Shown here: positions 25,436 through 35,430 of the stretch, in pieces
How the letters are laid out: each line of letters opens with the position of its first letter
Position numbering within the stretch: position 1 is the first letter of the stretch
DNA from: Rhodobacteraceae bacterium IMCC1335
GTDB taxonomy: Bacteria; Pseudomonadota; Alphaproteobacteria; Rhodobacterales; Rhodobacteraceae
Length of the DNA: 64,000 nucleotides
Direction: 5' to 3'
Assembly (NCBI GenBank): GCA_039640495.1
Contig: CP046864.1
Span: 2,963,001-3,027,000, forward strand
Notes under the pieces: generated by a model
Database searches by the model: none
Told to the model about the DNA's origin: nothing
What the model saw: the letters and a program-made list of their open reading frames with translations, nothing else
Made by a program: the position numbers and the translations under genes

Positions 25436-26605
25436 TCAAAAAGTTTTCGTGCTGTGATCAAACAAAGTTTTACGCAACCAGGCCGCTAGGATATCAGGCG
25501 GATATCCGTTTCCATAGCTATTTCCAACGCCGTGCGTTAGCCAGCCACCAATCTGGTCGATAATCTCGCTGGGGCATTCTACCGCCCTCAACCTATCACG
25601 CATTGAATGCCTGAAGCTGTGAATTGTGTAACCTCGCCCAATCTTGGATTTAAGCCACTTGTTCAAGGCAGCACTTGCTGAGTTGGCGTTAGTTCTTTTG
25701 CCATCATTGTAGTTGGGGAAAGCAAACCGACTTTCTATCGATTGGGCTAATATCCGTTCTGCGGCCCACTTAGACGAGCCAACAAGTGGAACCAGCCTTT
25801 CACTGCTGGAAGTTTTCAAGGATCGCCAAGGATGCGGCGTGATGTTGACGCAAAGAATACCATCCCGTTCTACGAAATCTGACCTTAACAGCCCAGCGCC
25901 TTCACCCAAGCGTATGCCGGTGTCAGCTATCAGAGCAATAAGCCACCGCTTTTCGTCATCAGCTTTATAACACTTCTGTTGAACCTTCTCGATGTCTTCA
26001 GGCTTTACGGGAATGCGTTTCTTAACCCCTTGGCTTTGATCAAAATAGACGTTTGAGAATGGGTTGACGATTGATAGCCCAAACTCACTCAGGGCCAAGT
26101 TTATAACGGCTCTCACAGTACCAAATATCCTTGCTACAGATGCTCCGTTAAGACCTTTGGCGAATAGATAATCACGGAACTTCGTAGCATCTGAGCGGGT
26201 GTACCCTTGGAGATTCTTCATCCCGCAACTATCGATTAAGTAGCCGCAGCCTCGCTTCAACGTGGCTTCAAAAGCGGGTGGCTTATTCTGCCCTTTCAAT
26301 CGGAGGTATAATACCACTGCATCAGATAGGCTTGGCCCCTGACCAACATTCTTTTCTGCAGGCTCCTCCAATAAATGCTTACCCGGAATATCATCTGACG
26401 ACATTCGCATAATAAGCCAATGCCGATCCAATTTAGCAGCATCGCTCATTGCCCTAACCCGAGCATCCCTGATGGATTTGGTTCTTAACGAGTAGGCAAT
26501 CCTACCCGTTCTGTAATGCCGCCGTAAGTCTGCGGGAACTCGACGGGAGAAATACCAGACGCCGCTCTTTTGGAATGTGTAACTGTTAGATTTGGTTGCC
26601 AGCAT
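25436..26605 (-). CDS. Tyrosine integrase of E1
   Basis: 389 residues. N-terminal arm-binding type domain (GVWYFSRRVPADLRRHY), core-binding domain, catalytic domain with Arg in DTGIRLGEGAG, HSFRHS (His-x-x-Arg), IGGW and Tyr in GNSYGNGY. It is homologous along its length to the E3 integrase at 35419-36618. The gene starts 60 bp from the core at 26665, and TGGTCTACGG (26605-26614) overlapping its start also occurs, reversed, in E0. All catalytic residues are present, so it is probably active. Confidence 0.9.
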   Translation of the reverse strand: MLATKSNSYTFQKSGVWYFSRRVPADLRRHYRTGRIAYSLRTKSIRDARVRAMSDAAKLDRHWLIMRMSSDDIPGKHLLEEPAEKNVGQGPSLSDAVVLYLRLKGQNKPPAFEATLKRGCGYLIDSCGMKNLQGYTRSDATKFRDYLFAKGLNGASVARIFGTVRAVINLALSEFGLSIVNPFSNVYFDQSQGVKKRIPVKPEDIEKVQQKCYKADDEKRWLIALIADTGIRLGEGAGLLRSDFVERDGILCVNITPHPWRSLKTSSSERLVPLVGSSKWAAERILAQSIESRFAFPNYNDGKRTNANSASAALNKWLKSKIGRGYTIHSFRHSMRDRLRAVECPSEIIDQIGGWLTHGVGNSYGNGYPPDILAAWLRKTLFDHSTKTF

Positions 26606-26682
26606 GGTCTACGGCTCACTACTAAAGTCAAAATAGTGAGGTATTACAATGCGTTATGTAGGTTAGTGGCGCACCGGGGAGG
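26500..26682 (-). repeat. E1 right inverted repeat (183 bp)
   Basis: Partner of 24287-24469. It contains the integrase first codons and upstream region and ends in the core AGTGGCGCACCGGGGA, here in minus orientation and shared with the E2 left repeat. Confidence 0.9.
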
Positions 26683-27442
26683 TAGTTCTACTCCTAATAC
26701 CTGCGCTGAGTTACTGCTAACATCCTGATATCATTAGGTACAGCATCCCTGAGTTCATCACAATAAGGCGTATTCTGGTCAGTAATCTGGTCAGTAATCG
26801 CTGGGGGGGCCAGTGCCATGGGGGTATACCGGGGTACTGTACTCAGCCATGACCTGCGATTGGGTTATGGCAACTGTCATCGGCTTGGATCAGGCTGTTT
26901 CATCGGGGCTTGACAGTTTTATCTGTGCGGTAGGATGGCGGCTCTGTGCATCACTCAAGCAATTATCCAAGCTGATACACGATCCTGCTGCTTGATGCTG
27001 ATTATCCCAGAATCTTGTTAATGCTTCATCAGGGTATCGGGCATGGGTCATAGAGGGCTATGGGGTTGCTATACCTGTGGTCTGCCAGCGATTAGTCTTG
27101 TAATCTCGTAAACCACTTTGGGCTAGGTTTCGGGGTTAGTTGACCGCCCTGCTGATCCTTAAAGGGACAGGTTCCTATAAGTACCTATAGCACCTTGTCA
27201 CATTAACGGTATTACTCCCCCGAAACTTCAGGCTCAGGCCCGTAGAGATACTTCAGATTAAACTCAGTGATAGCACCTTCACCCCAGCCAGCGGTTAAAT
27301 AGGCTTCGGCTTCTTCATCAGTCCACGGGGTATAGATGCTGGTGGTGGGGGAGCCTGAATAGTCTTTGGGTAGGAAAAGGTGTTGGTGGGTGGTCTTACG
27401 TTTATCACCAGCTTTAAAGGTGGCTATTTGAGTAGCGGTGCG
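26665..27442 (-). repeat. E2 left inverted repeat (778 bp)
   Basis: Reverse complement of 32501-33278 (position pairs sum to 59943, no gaps). It seems identical except for about 14 substitutions clustered near 27017-27095 and 27154-27170. It contains the core, arm sites (26773-26792), a dyad-rich segment (27175-27215) and the 3' end of the primase-helicase gene. The sulfotransferase stop codon falls inside it. Apart from that and the dead gene end, no gene is convincing. Confidence 0.85.
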
Positions 27443-29454
27443 GAACGAGAATATAAATCATCGAAAACGTCATCAAGATATGGTTTAAATTTCTTCCATT
27501 GTGAAGAACTGCCTTTATAAACTTTATTTCTTACTTGGTCGTTCGAAACTGTTTTTATAATTCTAGGGTTTTTATGAGGAGAAAGGCAAGCCTCCTCCCA
27601 ATCCAGCCCAAGATATTCGATAAGTTTATTTGTTTCTATATTTTGCTCAGAAGTTAAATGTTCATAATTCAAATTATAAATTTTGTTGTGGTAACTTTTT
27701 GTCCAAAACGACATTAAGTCTTTGTATAGCAGAAAATAATCGACCGTGTTTTGTAAATCGCAGCTATATCCCAGAGCCTTTGAACGAAAATGGTTTTTGA
27801 AATTTGACCAACAAGTAGCGGCTGGATCACGCATGACATGGATGATTTTTGCTTCGGGGAAAGCTTTACAAATTAATCCAATATGCAAAAAATTGTGAGG
27901 GGTTTTATCGGTTACAAATGGCGTGCCAGCGGCGTGCTGAACGATACTTTGAAGGTAATTATCTCTAAACTTCATAATAATTTCTTCTGTGACATTTGTG
28001 TATCCAATGCTTATTGGAGCGCCTTGTTTTATAAGATAGGGAGCCTCTCCCGCAGCTGATATTTGGGAGTGACTAGACAGTATTTGTTCTACTAGGGTCG
28101 TTCCCGAACGTGGCATTCCAAGTATAAAAATGGGTGTGGCTTTCAAAAGCCTTTCGATTTTTGGTCTAGGTTTTTTAATTTTGTTGTGATGAGCTTTAAT
28201 TTTTTCAAATAGAGTTTGGTCATTTTTAAATTCGTAACCTAAGCTTTCCTGCCTAATTTTACCGGCTGCTTTATAACTTTGAAAGGCTAAATCAAGATTA
28301 TTAGTGTCCTCACACATTTTTCCGTAAGTATAGTACAATAGACACAGGTTTTCTTTGCTCTGGTCAGCCCCGCAGATCAATTTTTTTACTAAATTTAGTT
28401 GTGGATCATTTATAGTATATTTTTTTAAGTAACTTGAATTCAGATGAGCTGCTCCATTATCTGGCTCTAATTCGATAGCAGTTTTAAAGGCTTTTAATGC
28501 ATTTTCTGTTTGACCTAAATCTCTGTAAATATTTCCTTTACCATTCCATGCGTCAGCACATTGTGGATTAATCTCTAAGGCTTGATCATATGCTTCAAAT
28601 GCTAGTTTTTCTTGATTACGGTCTCTCAATAAATCCCCAATATTTTTATGTGCCTCAAAATAATCTGATTTCAGATTGCAGGCTTCTTTAAAAGCTTCTA
28701 GTGCCTCATCGTCATTCTCCAAAAATCTGAGTGAAATGCCTTTATTGAAATAAGCACCTGCAAAGTATGGAGCGTATTTTATTGCATTATTATAAGCGTC
28801 GATAGATTGAAAAACTTTTCCAATATGAAATAAGCTTGTTCCCAAATTATTATAAGCTTTTGAAAATTTTGGATCAAATTTAATAGCTTGAGTAAAAGCA
28901 TCAACAGATTTATCAAATTTTTTTTGTAGTTGAAGAATGACGCCCTTGACATTGTATGCATCGGCAAACGATGAATTTAATTCGATTGCCTTCTCACATA
29001 AAATCAGAGCTTCCTCAAATTCACCAATTTCTTTAAGTACTACTGCTTTATTATTATAAGCATCAGCAAATTTTGGGTTCAAGAGTATGGCTTTATCAAA
29101 AGCGTCATGCGCAATTGAAAACCTTGTTAGCTGAGCAGATGTAATGCCTAAAATGTGCCATATTTGAAAGGCGTTTGGAAATTGTTTCGAGAGCCTTGTG
29201 GCCATATCAAATGTGGCTTCAAATTCCCCAATATTAAATTTTTTCAGAAGACTATTTATGGCATTCTGAAAAGATGTTCCTGCTGGTTTTTCTTGCATAT
29301 TTTTTGATAGAGCAGCTAAACCCTCTTTCGCCCTTATATTTTTTGGATAAGAATTTAGTATGGTCGAATAAATTTTCTTAGCTTCCGCAATTTCACCTTT
29401 TTTGGCATGCGACTTTGCTTTTAAAAGTGCCTGATCAATTGACAGTTTTGCCAA
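27424..29454 (-). CDS. TPR-sulfotransferase fusion (E2 cargo)
   Basis: 676 residues with TTG start 29454 behind AAGGAAG. Residues 1 to about 400 are at least nine TPR units (for example AYNNKAVVLKEIGEFEEAL, AWNGKGNIYRDLGQTENAL). The C-terminal 260 residues form a sulfotransferase domain with the PAPS 5'-phosphosulfate loop (IFILGMPRSGTTLVEQIL) and the 3'-phosphate region near VMRDPAATCWSNF. It likely moves sulfate from PAPS to a protein, glycan or small acceptor held by the TPR part. The last codons (SAPLLK*) are provided by the E2 inverted repeat, so the 3' end of this cargo was fixed when it was captured. Confidence 0.85.
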   Translation of the reverse strand: MAKLSIDQALLKAKSHAKKGEIAEAKKIYSTILNSYPKNIRAKEGLAALSKNMQEKPAGTSFQNAINSLLKKFNIGEFEATFDMATRLSKQFPNAFQIWHILGITSAQLTRFSIAHDAFDKAILLNPKFADAYNNKAVVLKEIGEFEEALILCEKAIELNSSFADAYNVKGVILQLQKKFDKSVDAFTQAIKFDPKFSKAYNNLGTSLFHIGKVFQSIDAYNNAIKYAPYFAGAYFNKGISLRFLENDDEALEAFKEACNLKSDYFEAHKNIGDLLRDRNQEKLAFEAYDQALEINPQCADAWNGKGNIYRDLGQTENALKAFKTAIELEPDNGAAHLNSSYLKKYTINDPQLNLVKKLICGADQSKENLCLLYYTYGKMCEDTNNLDLAFQSYKAAGKIRQESLGYEFKNDQTLFEKIKAHHNKIKKPRPKIERLLKATPIFILGMPRSGTTLVEQILSSHSQISAAGEAPYLIKQGAPISIGYTNVTEEIIMKFRDNYLQSIVQHAAGTPFVTDKTPHNFLHIGLICKAFPEAKIIHVMRDPAATCWSNFKNHFRSKALGYSCDLQNTVDYFLLYKDLMSFWTKSYHNKIYNLNYEHLTSEQNIETNKLIEYLGLDWEEACLSPHKNPRIIKTVSNDQVRNKVYKGSSSQWKKFKPYLDDVFDDLYSRSAPLLK

Positions 29455-29557
29455 ACTTACTTCCTTCTTTATCCAAATCTCATTATGGGAGTATGAGCCA
29501 TTGGTAAATTCATACTGCCAAGCCTATACTTTAGCAAAAGTTTTGAAAAGGTTGGCC

Positions 29558-32500
29558 ATGAGCGACGACATTAGTATCCTTACCTCCGCCAATCATACTT
29601 CTCTTGTTAAAACCTTCAGTGGCCCTGATCTGAAAAAGCAATCATTTGCAATTGGTAAAGAGTTCAACGTAACTGAAGAACCAGTTTCTAATCTTCAAAA
29701 CCTATCTAAGGTATTGCACAAGCTTGAGAATGATCCCACACGCACGATCATCAGAGGATCACTGATCGAAGGCAAAACCAACCCCGTCCCACGCAATAAA
29801 ACTACCTTCACTGCTACACTTCGCCAATGGTGCATGATCGACATCGATAGCCTTGCTTGGGATGGAGATATTAACGATCAACAGGCAATGCTATCATATG
29901 CCATTGAGCAGCTTCCAATCGAGTTCCAATCTGTTGACTGCTGGTATCATTTTTCATCCAGCATGGGAATCAAGGCTGGTATCAGGGTGCATCTATGGTT
30001 CTGGCTGGAAAGACCCTGCTCTGATGATGAAATGAAGGCGTGGCTGTCTGGCTGCCCTGTTGATCTGCGGCTGTTTAATCCCATCCAAATCCACCTGACT
30101 GCCAATCCTCGCTTTATAGCTGGTGCTATTGATCCGTATCCCAATCGGTCTGGTCTGTTTGAAGCTGGTAACGGGGTATCAATAGTTCCTGTTCCAGCAA
30201 ACCTCGCGTCTAGAACCGCCGTTACTCAGGCCGCATCACGACAACGATCCAGTGATAAATCAGGACTACTAGACCCTGCCGATATTACCCGTGATCCAGA
30301 TACGGGTTTGGCAATAAATGGTAGGGAGCAATTGATGTTCCTTCTATCCAATGAGGTTATGCGTGAATTGGTGACTGCCAAGCACACACCCAGCGAAGAA
30401 GAAGTTACCACTGTCCTTTGGAGCCGTTTTTGCGAAGAAGCAGATATAAGCATTGTCTCTGAGCGTGGTGCTTGGACAATCGCTGATGCAGCATCAAAGG
30501 CCAAAGCACGGTTACAGGAACTCGAAAGGGGTGCTTATGACTTTGTGTCCCGTTCAGACAGAACAACGCTTGTAGCTGGTACAGGCAAAGCAGAGCGTCC
30601 AAAGCTTGTTGGAACCATTCAGGCACAATTAGAACTCAATAACATTTTGGATAAGTTCTTTGGGGATTTAACGGAAGGGTCTAAGCCAAGAGCCGCTATT
30701 CGCCTTACAATGGGCGCAGGTAAAACCAAAAAGACCATAACCCATCTAAAAGCCTATCTTGAGGGCAAATACCGTCAGAAGATCGAAGTCTATGTTCCCC
30801 GTCATGATCTGGCAGATGAGTGGACGAAAAGCTTAGAAGGCATAAATGCCAATGTCATTCATGTTTATCCCCGTACTGGTGGCGAGTGGGATAATGAGGC
30901 CAGAGCATACAAACACCCGATTATGTGCCAAAGGGCTGATTATGTCAGGGATTTGGAAGAGAAGGGCCACAGCATCTATGGCAATGCCTGTCTTAGCCGA
31001 ACCTCTAGAGAGCAATGCAGCTTCTTGAGCAGTTGTGCCTATTTAGATCAGTTCAGGCAAACGAGCAGCGATATAGGCGTTGAGAATACGATCCGCATCT
31101 ATACCCACGCCTCGTTGTTCCTGAGCAGAAACGAGTTTGAGCGCCAAACAGAGCCTGATTTAGTCATAATAGATGAAGCGTTTCTGTCCTCTGCAGTTAG
31201 TAATATGCCATCCATCCCAGTTGGTGAAGTAACTCAGCATGTTCGTGTAAACGGCATTCCCAATTTAGGCTTCGATCTGTTGGAGTGCCTAACCGAACAT
31301 CAAGGTGATTTATCTTACCTGCGAGCCAAAGACATAGGAGCCTTTGAGTTTAACGCCGTATCAATTGAAGGGTTAAATCCAGCTACTCCATTCAGTGCTG
31401 ACACTGCGCAAAGCCGCAACGTGAGATCCGCCAAGCAATATAAGGCTCTGACCAAATTACTTGAGATCGCAGCACGGGAGATTGAGGATCAGGGTAGAGA
31501 CAGCTTCGGGCAGTTGGCCTATAACCGCCGAAAGAACGAGATCGTAATCTGTGAGCATAAGCCAACAAGAGTGCCTCGCACCACGCCAGTACTTTATTTA
31601 GACGCAACGGCTGACTCCATCATTACAGAAGCCTACCTACCAGCCTTGCAACATCATCAGATCGATGTTCGCCAATTGGCTGTGGTCAGTCAGGTATATG
31701 ATCGTACAGGCAGCAATAGCTTTTGGAACAACAGGATTGGACAAGAGCAACAGAACTTATCTGATCCATCCTATGATCCTCAGCACAACGACATAGCAGC
31801 CCTGATTACGATCCTGAATGAGTGGGTGAAGGCTGGAGAAAGTCCGCTACTCGTGGCGCATAAAGACTTATGTGATCAGTTGCGAGTTCACCCCAAGCTT
31901 GATGAAGGTGTAGCAGTGGCGCATTTTATGTCCTTGCGTGGGTCAAATGCTTATGAGGATAAGTCAGTGATCTTCATCACAGGCAGGAACCAACCGCCTT
32001 TGGATGATATTGAACGACAAGCAAGAGCCATCTTTGGTAACTCAGGCAATCCTCTGGGATATGATGACTTAGAAAACCTACCTTCGGATCAGGTTGAATA
32101 TTGGCTGTCTAAGCGTAGCCCACATACTGCTTCGGCTATTACAATTCCTGCCTTCAGTGATCCCCGTATTGAGGCAGTGCAAAAGCAAATCAGGGAAGCA
32201 GAGACAGTTCAGGCAATAGCCCGATTACGATTAGTATGGGCTGAATATCAGAAACGTGTATTCTTGCTTTCAAACCTGCCTGTCGAGATGCCAGTGGATC
32301 ATCTGATTGAGTTTAATGATCTGATGCCTGACAGGCTTGAAATGGAACTGATCAAAAAGGGTGATATTCCGCTGACAACGCTAGGATTGGAAAAGATGCG
32401 GCCTGATTTGGAATTATCTAAAGAAGCGATCAAGAAGTTAGTGCAACGCTCCAAAGCCTCCAACCCAAAGCGGCTTTTAACACAACTCCCTGATCTTGTT

Positions 32501-32731
32501 CGCACCGCTACTCAAATAGCCACCTTTAAAGCTGGTGATAAACGTAAGACCACCCACCAACACCTTTTCCTACCCAAAGACTACTCAGGCTCCCCCACCA
32601 CCAGCATCTACACCCCGTGGACTGATGAAGAAGCCGAAGCCTATTTAACCGCTGGCTGGGGTGAAGGTGCTATCACTGAATTTAATCTGAAGTATCTCTA
32701 CGGGCCTGAGCCTGAAGTTTCGGGGGAGTAA
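29558..32731 (+). CDS. Primase-polymerase/helicase fusion of E2
   Basis: 1057 residues from ATG 29558 (AAAAGG upstream); the frame is open back to TTG 29501. The N-terminal third resembles an archaeo-eukaryotic primase: acidic motif CMIDIDS near 105, HFSSSMGIKAGIRVHLWFWL near 150, then ATP-helicase motifs with Walker A TMGAGKTKKTI near 390 and Walker B DLVIIDEAFL near 550, and YLDATAD near 685. It would prime and unwind DNA to replicate the element. Its last 77 codons lie in the inverted repeat. No integrase is present in E2, so this is the replication half of a presumed ancestral integrase-plus-primase element. Confidence 0.75.
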   Translation: MSDDISILTSANHTSLVKTFSGPDLKKQSFAIGKEFNVTEEPVSNLQNLSKVLHKLENDPTRTIIRGSLIEGKTNPVPRNKTTFTATLRQWCMIDIDSLAWDGDINDQQAMLSYAIEQLPIEFQSVDCWYHFSSSMGIKAGIRVHLWFWLERPCSDDEMKAWLSGCPVDLRLFNPIQIHLTANPRFIAGAIDPYPNRSGLFEAGNGVSIVPVPANLASRTAVTQAASRQRSSDKSGLLDPADITRDPDTGLAINGREQLMFLLSNEVMRELVTAKHTPSEEEVTTVLWSRFCEEADISIVSERGAWTIADAASKAKARLQELERGAYDFVSRSDRTTLVAGTGKAERPKLVGTIQAQLELNNILDKFFGDLTEGSKPRAAIRLTMGAGKTKKTITHLKAYLEGKYRQKIEVYVPRHDLADEWTKSLEGINANVIHVYPRTGGEWDNEARAYKHPIMCQRADYVRDLEEKGHSIYGNACLSRTSREQCSFLSSCAYLDQFRQTSSDIGVENTIRIYTHASLFLSRNEFERQTEPDLVIIDEAFLSSAVSNMPSIPVGEVTQHVRVNGIPNLGFDLLECLTEHQGDLSYLRAKDIGAFEFNAVSIEGLNPATPFSADTAQSRNVRSAKQYKALTKLLEIAAREIEDQGRDSFGQLAYNRRKNEIVICEHKPTRVPRTTPVLYLDATADSIITEAYLPALQHHQIDVRQLAVVSQVYDRTGSNSFWNNRIGQEQQNLSDPSYDPQHNDIAALITILNEWVKAGESPLLVAHKDLCDQLRVHPKLDEGVAVAHFMSLRGSNAYEDKSVIFITGRNQPPLDDIERQARAIFGNSGNPLGYDDLENLPSDQVEYWLSKRSPHTASAITIPAFSDPRIEAVQKQIREAETVQAIARLRLVWAEYQKRVFLLSNLPVEMPVDHLIEFNDLMPDRLEMELIKKGDIPLTTLGLEKMRPDLELSKEAIKKLVQRSKASNPKRLLTQLPDLVRTATQIATFKAGDKRKTTHQHLFLPKDYSGSPTTSIYTPWTDEEAEAYLTAGWGEGAITEFNLKYLYGPEPEVSGE

Positions 32732-33278
32732 TACCGTTAATGTGACAAGGTGCTATAGGTACTTATAGGAACCTGTCACAATAAGGATTAGCAGGGCGGT
32801 CAACTAACCCCGAAACCTAGCCCAAAGTGGTTTACGAGATTACAAGACTAATCGCTGGCAGACCACAGATATAGCAACCCCATAACCGGCTATGGCCCAC
32901 GCCCCGTAGCCTGATGAAGCATTAACAATATTCTGGGATAATCAGCATCAAGCAGCAGGATCGTGTATCAGCTTGGATAATTGCTTGAGTGATGCACAGA
33001 GCCGCCATCCTACCGCACAGATAAAACTGTCAAGCCCCGATGAAACAGCCTGATCCAAGCCGATGACAGTTGCCATAACCCAATCGCAGGTCATGGCTGA
33101 GTACAGTACCCCGGTATACCCCCATGGCACTGGCCCCCCCAGCGATTACTGACCAGATTACTGACCAGAATACGCCTTATTGTGATGAACTCAGGGATGC
33201 TGTACCTAATGATATCAGGATGTTAGCAGTAACTCAGCGCAGGTATTAGGAGTAGAACTACCTCCCCGGTGCGCCACT
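32501..33278 (+). repeat. E2 right inverted repeat (778 bp)
   Basis: Partner of 26665-27442. After the primase-helicase stop it holds the stem TGTGACA..TGTCACA (about 32740-32780), the arm GACCAGATTACTGACCAGAA (33151-33170), and the core CCTCCCCGGTGCGCCACT (33261-33278), shared with E3. The 758 bp between 32732 and the cyclase start have no convincing gene. Confidence 0.85.
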
Positions 33279-33379
33279 ATCATCAGACTTAAGCAGTCTA
33301 CCGATAGATAACCTACTGATAACATTCTCATAAGTAACTTTGCCTTAGTATTGGGCTGGAGAGAATGTTGACCAGATTA
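33263..33379 (+). repeat. E3 left inverted repeat (117 bp)
   Basis: Reverse complement of 36604-36720, pairs summing to 69983. It ends in ATGTTGACCAGATTA, the first five integrase codons, after which the two copies diverge. Confidence 0.9.
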
Positions 33380-33489
33380 TTTGTCTCAATATCTGGAATG
33401 TCCTGCGACTTTTTAACATGCTGCAGTATCACACTGGACTATATGAAGCCCAAGTGTAATCATTCTTCTAGAAAAACGTGGGGCTTTTC

Positions 33490-35430
33490 ATGTCTACTGA
33501 AGTAATTGACCGGAAGATTGCAGTGATCCTTGTGGCTGATGTTGTTGGCTACAGTAAGCATATGGAGAAAGACGAAGACGCTACCTTAAAAGCTTATTCT
33601 GAATGTGAGAAAATCCTGAAGAGCCTTTTGGATAAAAGAAGGGGTTCAATTTTCAATACGGCGGGAGATTCAGTGCTAGCTGAATTTCCAAGTGCAGTAA
33701 ATGCGGTTGAATGTGCAGTAGAATTTCAAACCAAGATTAATGAACGAAATCAATCTGAAAAGACCTCAACAAAACTTGAATACAGGATCGGCATCAACAT
33801 TGGTGACGTTGTATCTAGAGAAGGTAATTTATTAGGAGATGGAGTTAATATAGCTGCTCGCCTTGAGGCGTTATCTCAGCCAAACGGCGTATGTATATCA
33901 AAAAGCATCTACGACTTGGTGGTCCCCAAAACAAAGATGACATTTAACGATCTGGGCGTTCAAAAGGTCAAACAGAACCAATTTCATGCATACGATGTCT
34001 TACTTAATCCTTCTCAGAAACGAAAAATTAAATCTAAACGAAGCTTTTCGTCATCATTGATTATTGGATCGGTTGCATTTTTAACGGCTGTCGTTTTGGC
34101 AATCGGTTTTGTCATTAATCAACAAAATGCAGATAAAGCCAATGACTTTGAAGGAAGAATCCTTCTAGTCAAACCATTCGAATATTTAACTGATGGTGAA
34201 AACAAAGAGTTTTTGGCTGATAGTATGTTAAGTGTTTTTGTGAGTGGTTTGTCTGGTTATGAGAATTTAAGGGTACTCTCAAAGAATACATCGCAGATCA
34301 TTCAAGAACAGAATTTGAGCGATGAGGAAATTTTGTCTAAATATGGCGCACGTTTTGTGCTAGATGGTTCAATTACTGTATTTGGAAATGATATGCGGAC
34401 CAGCGTTGGCATACGCAACCTTGAAGATGGCTCAGTCATTTTTTCGGACTTTAAAAATACCAAAACCAAAGACTTTTTCAAAATACAAGACGAACTGGTG
34501 ATTTCAGTTTTGAATAGTTTTGAACTCGAGGAAGACAAAGTTCGAGTTTCCAATGAAGGCGTAGAAACCATTGAAGAATTAAGATTATTGCATTTTGCTG
34601 CCAAGGAGCGAGAAAAATGGTCAAGAGACTCATATCCTCCGTATCAAGAAGCCGTAGAAAAACTATATGCGATAAACCCAGAGGGTTACACTCACAATGT
34701 CAGTCAGGCTTGGAAGTATCATTATAAAATGCGATTGGGTTTGTGCAGGGGGTCTGGTAATGATCAATTCACCGGCGGGACCATTTGTATGTTGGACGCT
34801 ATAAAATTTGCAAAAAAAGCAATAGAAATTAACCCAAATAAAGCAGATGCGTACCTCGCAAAAAGTTATTTCTTGTCATCCCTTTATTTACTAAATTTGA
34901 AAACTGATAACAAAATGAAGTGGGGAGGCTTAGAGAGTGCTTTAGAATCTGCTGAAAAAGGCTATCAGCTTATCACTGATGATGCTTACCAATTTGGCTT
35001 AGCAGGAGAAGTATTTTCGTTTACTAATAACTTTAGAAAAGCTACAGATTCATTTGCTCGTTTGTTTGAAATAGACGAAAATCCAGGAGATACCTTCACA
35101 GCATTTTATATGAACACAAGTTATTTGAACGAAGATTTCGATACGTCTGAACAACTTGCCTTAAGAATAATTTCTAAAAATAAATCTCGAGAAAAAGATG
35201 AGTGCTTTAAACCATACTGCGGCAACGCCGGGTATGCTTATATCTTTGCGATATATGCAGCCAAAGCTCGAGGCGATGACCAAAAAGTTAACCAATATTT
35301 GTCTGAGTTCAGGACTGTACGAAATAAGTATACACGAGAAATGTGGTTATCAGGGGATAATCCCTTTCACTTTATATGGAACGAAAAAGCAGTAAAAATT
35401 ACTGAATTAATGGACAGTTTAGGTTGGTAA
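33490..35430 (+). CDS. Class III adenylate/guanylate cyclase with TolB-like and TPR domains (E3 cargo)
   Basis: 646 residues from ATG 33490. Residues 10-170 form a class III cyclase domain: AVILVADVVGYSKHME (metal-binding Asp), FNTAGDSVLAEFPSAV (second Asp), IGINIGDVVSREGNLLGDGVNIAARLE (transition-state Asn/Arg). One membrane span near 185-205 (SLIIGSVAFLTAVVLAIGFVI) follows. After it comes a TolB/FlgO-like region, then TPR-like helices. It probably makes cAMP at the membrane, with an extracytoplasmic sensor part. A 3' fragment of a paralogue lies at 18910-19301. Such cyclases are numerous in marine alphaproteobacteria. Confidence 0.88.
   Translation: MSTEVIDRKIAVILVADVVGYSKHMEKDEDATLKAYSECEKILKSLLDKRRGSIFNTAGDSVLAEFPSAVNAVECAVEFQTKINERNQSEKTSTKLEYRIGINIGDVVSREGNLLGDGVNIAARLEALSQPNGVCISKSIYDLVVPKTKMTFNDLGVQKVKQNQFHAYDVLLNPSQKRKIKSKRSFSSSLIIGSVAFLTAVVLAIGFVINQQNADKANDFEGRILLVKPFEYLTDGENKEFLADSMLSVFVSGLSGYENLRVLSKNTSQIIQEQNLSDEEILSKYGARFVLDGSITVFGNDMRTSVGIRNLEDGSVIFSDFKNTKTKDFFKIQDELVISVLNSFELEEDKVRVSNEGVETIEELRLLHFAAKEREKWSRDSYPPYQEAVEKLYAINPEGYTHNVSQAWKYHYKMRLGLCRGSGNDQFTGGTICMLDAIKFAKKAIEINPNKADAYLAKSYFLSSLYLLNLKTDNKMKWGGLESALESAEKGYQLITDDAYQFGLAGEVFSFTNNFRKATDSFARLFEIDENPGDTFTAFYMNTSYLNEDFDTSEQLALRIISKNKSREKDECFKPYCGNAGYAYIFAIYAAKARGDDQKVNQYLSEFRTVRNKYTREMWLSGDNPFHFIWNEKAVKITELMDSLGW

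Larger units (their letters stand above)
24287..26682. mobile_element. E1: inverted-repeat unit with hydrolase cargo and integrase
   Basis: 2396 bp bounded by an exact 183-bp inverted repeat (24287-24469 and 26500-26682), whose outer tips are the core CCTCCCCGGTGCGCCACT. Inside are only two genes, packed with 15 bp between them: a hydrolase and a tyrosine integrase. The repeat contains the integrase upstream arm and its first 35 codons, so the left copy carries a dead integrase start. The right core is shared with E2. Confidence 0.75.
26665..33278. mobile_element. E2: inverted-repeat unit with sulfotransferase cargo and primase-helicase
   Basis: 6614 bp bounded by a gapless 778-bp inverted repeat. 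It has a TPR-sulfotransferase gene and, divergently, a primase-helicase gene, but no integrase. The repeats include the last 77 codons of the primase-helicase gene, so the left copy is a dead gene end. Both ends present the GGGGAGGTAGTT side of the core, the opposite side to E1 and E3. The arm motif GACCAGATTACTGACCA matches the start region of the E3 integrase. Confidence 0.7.

Noticed and set aside
26813..26995. 60-residue open frame, also present inverted at 32948-33130
   Set aside because: It lies in the non-coding arm of the E2 inverted repeat, has no convincing ribosome binding site and no family resemblance. Identity of the two copies is explained by the repeat itself.
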